A stretch of DNA of 64,000 bases from Sipunculus nudus (taxonomy: Eukaryota; Annelida; Sipuncula; Golfingiida; Sipunculidae), in contig CM049317.1 in assembly GCA_026874595.1 (NCBI GenBank), positions 37,794,401 to 37,858,400 on the forward strand. Reading direction: 5' to 3'. The position numbers and the translations under genes were made by a program. A model generated the notes under the pieces. The model saw nothing but the letters and a program-made list of their open reading frames with translations, was not told the DNA's origin and made no database searches. Positions 61,374 through 64,000 of the stretch are shown here, in pieces. The first letter of the stretch is position 1; each line of letters opens with the position of its first letter.

Positions 61374-61935
61374 CAAGTGACCCAGAGGTCATGACGCTCA
61401 GCTGATTGAAACACATTCACAAAAGAAATTTTATCATCTGTATTCCAAATTTTGTAGGTGTTATCCCATTCAACTAAAGCATTAAACAAATTTACCAACA
61501 TGCTAAGATTGTCTGTATTTATTAATTTAAAAAGTAGAGAAATTATGCATAAACATTTGAAAAAAAGTGACATCACCAGTCTGCAGAAACCGATAAAACA
61601 TGCCATGCATATGCATAAAAAGAATCACTAGGATCAATGCATTAGTTGTTCAGATACTGGAGCTTTTGTATCAACATTTTCATTATTCTTAGGTGTACTT
61701 CTGAGCGGAGTAAATGATATTTCAGGTTCCCCAGTAGACTTTTCATGGACCTCCCTATATTTGAAGTAAGAAGATTTTAGGTCCAGCGGTTACGATTTGT
61801 GGCTGGTTGACGGACAGACGGGCGGGCGGACGGACGAACGGACGGACGCCACGACAGCCAGACAGACGGACGGACGGACGCCGAACAAAGAGTGATCGCT
61901 TTAGCTCTGTTGAGTTTCAGTCAGCTGAGCTAAAA
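61374..61935 (+). mobile_element. Pearl-like element, family B, single-monomer copy
   Basis: It begins TAACAAGTGACCCAGAGGTC and ends GTGATCGCTTTAGCTC then CAGCTGAGCTAAAA, the same ends as 8496-12314, but with one 340-bp monomer. A GGAC/GGGC tetranucleotide tract (61811-61880) precedes the end. Short inverted motifs GCTCAGCTGA (left) and TCAGCTGAGC (right) lie at the two ends. It sits in the intron of the Harbinger Myb-like gene. Confidence 0.82.
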
Positions 61936-62919
61936 AAACACACTAGATAAACGCCGAACCAACATTACACAGGTTGTTATTATCTACGTGGGTAATAACT
62001 TTTGGATGTTGTTTAAAATAACCAAAACTCATTGAACAAGGTTTGCAAACAGTACAGATCGATGATGAAAACGATCACGACAAGTAGGATGGACGAAACT
62101 AAAGACATATTTCAGGATGATACAATAGAAACTCCTCATATATGTGCAATTTTGACAAAAACACGTCTATAGATGGACATGAGGTGATATTGATTAAAGA
62201 AAAATGAATAATCCAAAGATCGTTGGACATGCAAAATTGCAGTTAAATACCTCAGACTAAAAAGCCAGTATTTTCAACGAAAACGAAAAGCTAGGTGGCA
62301 CCAGCTGACTAGTCTGTGATGGATCTACACTACGTAAAAACAATTGCATTAAAATGCAAAAATAAAAACTTATATACATCCATCCACTCCTGATATGTGG
62401 ATGAAATAACCCAAAGTAATCGTATAATTGGATGCCACGCAAATTTGGAGGTATCTAACATCTATATACATAAATAATTTCAGCAAAATACATTGAACTC
62501 CTCCTGAAATATGGGCGGTTATCACTAATACATCCATATTCATACTGCACCAAACGGATTGCATGTGTCGCCACCAATCTTTGTGAGGCACCAGTTCACA
62601 TAAGACCGAATGGTTGTGCTCGGAAAGATTGGTCCAAGGGTCTCAGAGGACTTCTCAGGAAACGGCAGTCTCTCTAAGCCGGTAAATTTATGCACGAAAT
62701 TGCCTGAAAATTGTAAATGGGAACATTTTTAAAATCCCCCACCCCAGGTGAAAATAATTTTTATTATAATCAAAACTGAATAAACCCCAAAAAAAAACTT
62801 TTTAACAACTTACCTGCTATAAAAGCTTATAAATAATACCTCTCAAACGATGTACAGCTCGAAAAAGGCACCCGAGCTAAAAGGGTTAATCCGGTTATGT
62901 TTCTGTAACCCTCCCCCTC

Positions 62920-62923
<4 letters not shown>

Positions 62924-62957
<34 letters not shown>
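62924..62957. repeat. (CA)n microsatellite
   Basis: About 34 bp of CA in the intron next to the exon 1 donor. Confidence 0.95.
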
Positions 62958-62961
<4 letters not shown>

Positions 62962-63775
62962 TCTGGCAGTTTTCTTAATTTGTTTAAAAGCTTTACCTGC
63001 TGTCAGCTGCAATTCCTCCGTGTCAATGCCGCCGTTAACACCTCCAATGGCCACCTCTCCAATTATAGAAACAACCTTTTCCTCGACGGGGGTTAAGACT
63101 GGGAGTTCTTGTGTGCCTCCACCCCCTGTCTTTGCTGACAGCTTCCGACGCTTCGCTTCTTTTCCCTTTGTTACACTTGACCAGTCCTGCCACTTCCTTC
63201 TTATTTCATCTGGCTGTCTTACTGTTTTCGATACAGCATTTACACTCTGTGTTATTTCCAACCAAGCTTTCGCTTTTTCTTCTTGTGTGATGGTGCTTTT
63301 GAATTTTTCTAGTACAATAACTCTTTTTTCAGAGACCTTTTCGGCCAGTGTTTCAAGTTCTATGGCCTCAAAATTTGGTTTTCTCTTTCTCCCGCCGCGA
63401 GAACTCATGATGCTTACCGAACACTAGCGCACGCTAAAATGAACAGGATGCACCTGCACTGCCACGTGTCCACGTGATCGTCTGATGTCAGCTCTAAACC
63501 TGCACCGGAAGTCACCTAGTAATGCTTACGAAAATTGGTAACGATAGTTCGTTGCTTAAAATGCAGATCCCACTTACGAAATAACAACGAAGGGTTTGGA
63601 GATACGCTCCTTGCTTTCTCGTTTGGTACTCGTTGATTTCTCGTTAAGGTAAACCTAACGAATAAGATAACGACGATACTACAAAATTTTCGAGTTCACC
63701 CCCCCAAGTCTGTAAAATACACGTATTTTGCCAATGCTTTATTCTTGGCGTGTTTCAAAAGTTAATGTATGCACG

Positions 63776-63965
63776 CAGAAGCGGATCCGGGGGGGGGGGG
63801 GGTCCAGGGGGTCCGGACCCCTCTTTTATCTGAAGGGACCTTTTTTTAAGGGTTTCAGGCAAATTTTTTTTGGCCTGGACCCCCCACCCCTAATTTTTCC
63901 GGACCTGGGGACTTAGATTTTTCATTACTGGGTTGGACTCCCCTGGAATCCTGGATCCGCCCCTG
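63776..63965. mobile_element. 190-bp MITE with 5-bp flanking repeat
   Basis: The left end is CAGAAGCGGATCCGGGG and the right end, inverted, is CAGGGGCGGATCCAGGA. GCACG stands immediately outside both ends (63771-63775 and 63966-63970). The interior has further inverted GGTCCGGACCCC-type text and a G14 tract. Non-coding; the superfamily is uncertain because hAT elements usually duplicate 8 bp. Confidence 0.72.
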
Positions 63966-64000
63966 GCACGTATGAAAGTACGCCATGACAACACTCTTTT

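Larger units (their letters stand above)
60370..63408 (-). pseudogene. Myb/SANT-like Harbinger partner gene, 3' part frameshifted
   Basis: Exon 1 (63408-62997) starts MSSRGGRKRKPNFEAIELET and carries a Myb/SANT-like trihelix domain (about residues 10-80, including WLEITQSVNAVS and EIRRKWQDWSSVTKGKEAKR), as in NAIF1-like and Harbinger accessory proteins. Its donor GCAG|GTAAAG joins in phase 1 to an acceptor TTTCCTTGCAG; exon 2 begins at 60891 with DENNNTKDEISSQ. Exon 2 hits a stop at 60575, but other frames continue: QAEHKLLEVNK, then ARLKLEEERLTIEKARLRVAE, ending in a stop at about 60387. That is a coiled coil split by a 2-base insertion (about 60600) and a 1-base change (about 60565). The protein normally helps carry the transposase to the nucleus and to the DNA. 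Its coiled-coil end is broken here. Confidence 0.72.

Overview
The window looks like nuclear DNA from a metazoan, most likely a marine mollusc (a bivalve fits best), although no gene pins down the species. The evidence is short phase-1 exons of secreted or mosaic extracellular proteins, no operons, AT-rich introns with very long (TA)n, (CT)n and (ATT)n tracts, and two families of tandem-monomer repeats ending in a (GGAC)n-like tetranucleotide run. That repeat organisation is the one described for bivalve 'pearl' elements. Almost everything recognisable is either repeat or mobile element; host coding sequence is under about 2% of the window.

Layout. 1-1720: a 34-bp minisatellite. 1772-21485, minus strand: scattered exons of one (or more) extracellular gene. 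Two C-type-lectin (CTLD) modules are read from 5391 down to 1772, with an unassigned secreted-type exon at 13127-13342 and a weaker candidate exon at 21402-21485. The introns hold two pearl-like elements (3657-4718 and 8496-12314), a 37-bp minisatellite, a Tc1/mariner-pogo-like element (13474-14865) and a 49-bp minisatellite. 21.5-27.2 kb: no gene recognised. 27.3-30.7 kb, minus: a full-span but frame-broken CR1-like LINE. 31.97-32.55 kb: a third pearl-like element. 32.6-37.9 kb: mostly featureless, with one weak terminal-exon candidate. 37.97-39.11 kb: a pogo/Tigger-like element with precise inverted ends. 39.55-39.97 kb, minus: the GIY-YIG-type C-terminus of a Penelope-like retroelement, followed by a complete predicted hammerhead ribozyme. 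40.4-42.4 kb: an array of GC-rich palindromes, then a hAT-type non-autonomous element with a near-perfect 8-bp target duplication. 44.5-48.7 kb: diverged tandem repeats, an LTR-like sequence and a nested pair of small DNA elements. 50.28 kb, plus: the signal-peptide exon of a secreted protein. 50.66-53.99 kb: a decayed endonuclease/RT LINE lying inside a second copy of the LTR-like sequence. 55.79-63.71 kb: a PIF/Harbinger transposon with an intact transposase and a Myb/SANT-like partner gene whose 3' coiled-coil part is frameshifted.

The elements interact more than the genes do. Several TA-target elements sit directly against (TA)n tracts, small elements lie inside larger ones, and the Harbinger partner gene carries a pearl-like element in its intron. 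The most notable signal is the hammerhead ribozyme next to the Penelope remnant. Its association with Penelope-like elements is established in other animals, so it is a good new instance rather than a new system. I did not find convincing evidence of a wholly undescribed biological system.
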